64,000 nt of DNA. It comes from Parapristionchus giblindavisi (Eukaryota; Nematoda; Chromadorea; Rhabditida; Diplogasteridae). The position numbers and the translations under genes are program-made. The stretch covers positions 62,001 to 126,000 of the forward strand of contig CALSFV010000439.1 of the NCBI GenBank assembly GCA_943737045.1, written 5' to 3'. The stretch's first letter is position 1. Each line of letters starts with the position of its first letter. The notes under the pieces were generated by a model. The model worked only from the letters and a program-made list of their open reading frames with translations, had not been told where the DNA came from and ran no database searches. Shown one piece after another: positions 60,696 to 64,000 of the stretch.

Positions 60696-60792
60696 TTAAA
60701 ATGACATTCCAAGCTAATTTGAACACTGTATTGCTTTCGTTGTCTACGAGAGAGCATGGCCAGAGCGCAGAGTAAATCTAGCTTGAACTATG
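60696..60792. mobile_element. hairpin MITE, CTCCGCTCTGGC family, left arm eroded
   Basis: TTAAAATGACATTCCAAGC at the left; GGCCAGAGCGCAGAGT and TCTAGCTTGAA at the right. The left arm has lost the CTCCGCTCTGG core. Confidence 0.6.
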
Positions 60793-61125
60793 TCTTCTAA
60801 ATACCTACTTTTATCAGTACATTTTGTTCGCAAGAAGAAATAGAACGGAATGATGCCATTTATTTTTGCAAGGATAAAGAAAAAAACGCCTTTCTCACAT
60901 TATTTTCTCATAACATGTTTATTTTCTATCATGTTCTGTTTTATTTTCAACCATATCTATATATAAGCCGCGCAAAACTTCCAAATCCCTGGAGAGTAGG
61001 CGAACTCTAACTACGCTCCCTACTGTTAGCTGTATTCACCTTTATTGTTATTTTGTGCCATTGCGGACTTGTTGACATTGCACAGAGAGTCCTATTATGG
61101 TGTGGGTAAAGGTAAATACCGTTAT

Positions 61126-61240
61126 TCAAAGGGAGCGTAACCTCAATGGTCTCTTCGACGCGCAATGCTCTCTCGTTGTTAGTGAACAGAAAAATAGTGT
61201 GCGCAATGAAGAGACCATTGAGTGAGGTAACGCTCCCTTT
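61126..61240. mobile_element. TTAA-type hairpin MITE AAAGGGAGCGTAACCTC, copy 2
   Basis: AAAGGGAGCGTAACCTCAAT at the left and GTAACGCTCCCTTT at the right, nearly identical to 60090-60210 but with eroded TTAA. Confidence 0.8.
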
Positions 61241-61461
61241 TTATGCCTTAAAAGGCATACCAAGTCCTGTGAGAGATGACGGTCGGTGATAATTCAATGG
61301 CAATAGTGTACGATTTGCTAGATTTTCGTTCAAATTGAGTGAAAGGTTAGAAATGATTCGATTAGGGATATCCATTCCGGTTGTCTGGAGTATTTCAATT
61401 AGTTTTTTTTTTCAGTAGATATTTTTGTACTTATGATTCCTTATGATATTGCAATTGAAAG

Positions 61462-61569
61462 TTAAAAGTCCCGAGCTCATTTGAATCCCTTCGCTCTGGC
61501 AATGCTCTCTAGGTCTATGAGCGAGTTTTGCCAGAGCGGAGTTTTAAATTAGCTCGAGCGTACCTTTAA
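61462..61569. mobile_element. hairpin MITE, CTCCGCTCTGGC family
   Basis: TTAAAAGTCCCGAGCTCATT at the left, AATTAGCTCGAGCGTACC then TTTAA at the right; TTAA on both sides. Confidence 0.8.
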
Positions 61570-61829
61570 CTCCAATATTGCAAAAGTTAATCGGATTTTT
61601 GTTCAAAGATCTTCTGAAAGCTGGAAAGACAGGTGGTGTTTCTCTCCCCCTTTTTCTTTCTTCGTTTCTTCCTATCTGACATTATGACCATGAGGTTCAT
61701 GTTCGTTTGCTTTATTGTGTATTTTTCGCTAGGTTATGGATGAATTAGAGTTTAATCCTCAGCTTTTCTTACTTAATCCTTCCTGAATCCTTGCTTACCT
61801 AAATTGACTACCCACAAGAGGGACATTTA

Positions 61830-61955
61830 TTTGAAGGCCCTCTCCGAGCTAATTTGTAAATCTTAGCTCTGGCAACGTTCTCTCGCAGAAAAATAAAACG
61901 AGAGAGAGCGTTGTCAGAACTGAGATATTCCAATTAGATTAAGGTGTTCCTTTAA
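61830..61955. mobile_element. hairpin MITE, CTCCGCTCTGGC family, diverged
   Basis: GAGCTAATTTGTAAATCTTA, GCTCTGGCAACGTTCTCTCG and the inverse GAGAGCGTTGTCAGAACTGA. TTAA on the right (61952-61955). Confidence 0.7.
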
Positions 61956-62251
61956 AGATGTTTCTAGCACGTATCCTTCCGCTTACTCATGTTCTCACTG
62001 TTCGCTATCGTGTGAAACTCGTGGGTTCATCCCATTATTAATTAGTTTTGCTATATTATTTATTCGTGTTATTTTTGAAAAGTTCACTTTCGCATTACTC
62101 CTTTCACGGAATTATTCTCAAAGCACTTTATTTAATGATTGTATTTTTTCTGTCCTAACCAAAACATGGACATGAAAATACAATTATCAAGAAATAATGC
62201 AGCAAAAAGATCACGTGCAAAAAAATTGATTGACTGTTCCTCTATGCATTC

Positions 62252-62372
62252 TTAAAGTAACACCCGGGCTATTTTGAAACTTTCCGATCTGGTCACACTC
62301 TCTCGCTTTCTTTGTCTACTAGAGAACATTGCCGGTTAGGGGAGTCTCAAATCAGCTTTGGAATGCTTTTGA
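62252..62372. mobile_element. hairpin MITE, CTCCGCTCTGGC family, diverged
   Basis: TTAAAGTAACACCCGGGC, CGATCTGGTCACACTCTCTC, right arm eroded (TTGCCGGTTAGGGGAGTCTC). Confidence 0.65.
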
Positions 62373-62804
62373 AACGAATCATAATAATTTATGATAAAGT
62401 ATTATTGAAAAACCAGTTCTGTTTATCCTCCTGTGGATGATTTAATTATTATTGTAAATATTATTTAATTCGCTTAAATGATTCGATCTTATTTACCGTC
62501 GTTCTCTATTCCTCTAATGAGACTCGTGATAGCTATTTATCTACTATCACTATTTCCATGATTTTAGTGCCTCTTTTCTTCCCATAAAAGTGAAAACCGC
62601 TTGCAGTCCGCAAGCCTTGCACCGTAACACACCTCACAGTGTTCTGGTTCAAGCCATTTTGTTTCCATAGCCAGACAAGCGAAAGACGATTGCATTTGAG
62701 AGAGTTTCTATGTTGAGCGGTCGTTTTGGCTTTCACAGTCTATAGAACATTGTGACCTGCATTATAGAGCTTCACGAAGTTCTTTTTCTGAACATATTCA
62801 TTCG

Positions 62805-62906
62805 CACTCAAAAATAATTTGCAATTCTTCGCTCTGGCAATGTTCTCTCGCACTCTTTGTCTACGAGAGTGCATTGCCAGAGCGGAGAGTTTCAAATTAG
62901 CTTATT
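62805..62906. mobile_element. hairpin MITE, CTCCGCTCTGGC family
   Basis: TTCTTCGCTCTGGCAATGTT and GCATTGCCAGAGCGGAGAGT arms, followed by TTCAAATTAGCTT. Confidence 0.8.
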
Positions 62907-63165
62907 TACCTATTTAAAAATAAATTTTAATGAATTTTAAAGTCGCAAAAGTCCTAGGGAGTTTTAGCTCACGTACATACATGGTGTGTATGCGTCTTGG
63001 TACAATGTTTAAACTTCGCTAAACATCGTAAGTCCTTGCAGTAGGCGATCCTTTTCTCATGATGTTGAATAAACTAGTAGGTTTGCCTTTCACGGAAGCG
63101 ATGTTGAGGGTACTCTAAAGAATTTTTACGCAACATTTCTTCAATGTAGGGGTCCTTAAAGGCAT

Positions 63166-63275
63166 ACCCCATGCTAATTTTACCCTCCGCATTGGCATTA
63201 CTTTCTCGCAGACAAAAAAGCGATAGAGTGTGGCCAGAGCGGAGAGTTTCAAATTAGCTTGGATTGTGCCTTTAA
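63166..63275. mobile_element. hairpin MITE, CTCCGCTCTGGC family
   Basis: TTAAAGGCATACCCCATGC at the left, TTCAAATTAGCTTGGATTG and CCTTTAA at the right; intact TTAA on both sides. A clean reference copy for the family. Confidence 0.85.
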
Positions 63276-63439
63276 TTGGAAAATGTAAAGATAGTTGAGA
63301 TAATTATGACTTATCACGTGAGAAATATATCCAATCTGGTTGATTGAGGAGGTATGGACGAAATGAAAGGCAGTAAACATAATTAGCTTTTTGCATGCAA
63401 TTGTATTGAATAGAATGACGATTTGATTTACTACAGTAT

Positions 63440-63660
63440 AGTGTTCCGCATTCGTGCATTAGTCGTGCAATTCGTGCAATAGTTGCATCATTTTCAGTCA
63501 TCAGTAACATTTAGCGGTTGCTATTTTAATGCTTTTCTTTGTAAGATAAATGCAAATTCCAATAAAGCATTAAAAATAGCGACCGCTAAATGTCACTGAT
63601 GACTGAAAATGATGCAACGATTGCACGAATTGCACGACTATTGCACGAATGCGGAACACT
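63440..63660. mobile_element. Mutator-like MITE, copy 2
   Basis: Same ends and arms as 57579-57800 (AGTGTTCCGCATTCGTGCAT and inverse). Target duplication not visible because another element adjoins at 63662. Confidence 0.8.
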
Positions 63661-63661
63661 A

Positions 63662-63922
63662 CTATCGTACACCGATTTCCCGGTTCCGGATCTGTGATAT
63701 CATCGGAACGATTTATTAATAAATAAACATGATGATTTCGTGAAAAACACAATATAAAAATGCGATTCTCGCGGACTAACTAGATTAGAGTGAAAGAAAA
63801 ATAATGAAAAGAAAGAGAGAGCACGAAAATGCCTCATTCGGCCATAATCGCCGTTGAATCACCAGAGTGGCTCAGAGTGCTTCTGGCGATTCATGATCCA
63901 ATGAATTTTCGATGTACGATAC
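63662..63922. mobile_element. deletion derivative of the 43641-44134 palindrome
   Basis: CTATCGTACACCGATTTCCC at the left and ATTTTCGATGTACGATAC at the right; keeps one inner arm (GCGGACTAACTAGATTAGAG). Confidence 0.75.
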
Positions 63923-64000
63923 AGTACGGCTTGGTCGTGTTGTTAGCACGTGCTCCGCTCTGCATTTACAGTGCCCGCTTGGGCATCATCCACCCTAATA

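Overview
This is eukaryotic DNA, most likely from a nematode. Coding exons are short (about 40-250 nt). Introns that can be reconstructed without their insertions are 45-56 nt. A retrocopied mRNA carries a sequence resembling the nematode SL1 spliced leader, and the main recognisable genes are a CFP1-type chromatin protein and a soluble guanylate cyclase of the kind nematodes have many of. The DNA is AT-rich and packed with trinucleotide (AAT/ATT) arrays, inverted-repeat (fold-back) elements and short hairpin transposons. No species is claimed.

Layout. 1-534 (+): the last two exons of an unidentified gene. 1561-18275 (+): a 20-exon gene for a CXXC1/CFP1 orthologue (PHD finger, CXXC finger, C-terminal CFP1 domain; 590 residues by my exon model). 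Its introns hold several transposons, including a 1.96-kb TTAA-flanked fold-back element (4617-6579), a TTAA insertion carrying a retrocopy of mitochondrial ATP synthase subunit c (8377-10940), and a 1.27-kb palindrome (12951-14216). 16791-29270: the last three cfp-1 exons plus about 3 kb downstream occur three times in tandem. Comparing the copies shows four transposon insertions against their empty sites.

48069-30574 (-): a soluble guanylate cyclase gene (H-NOX, HNOBA, signalling helix, cyclase domain). Its 21 recognisable exons are spread over 17.5 kb by transposon insertions. It has several lesions (lost acceptor, 1-nt deletion, insertion at a donor), so it is probably decaying, although its catalytic exons look intact. 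One insertion (36345-43236) is flanked by diverged inverted repeats and by CCTG on both sides. It sits exactly at an exon-intron junction and carries a multi-exon, intron-containing glycogen synthase pseudogene on the opposite strand, which looks like gene capture by a transposon. Two other TTAA-type insertions sit exactly on a splice donor and a splice acceptor and recreate the splice site.

48.1-64 kb: no convincing gene. It is a mosaic of hairpin MITEs (at least ten copies of one TTAA-associated family with a CTCCGCTCTGGC core), a Tc1/mariner fold-back derivative with a broken transposase, hAT-like and Mutator-like MITEs with target duplications, and long CT-rich satellites.

The recurring theme is TTAA-targeted inverted-repeat elements. 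At least seven different families in the window lie between TTAA duplications, two of them positioned so that the nematode-type introns TTTAAG|exon and exon|GT survive the insertion.
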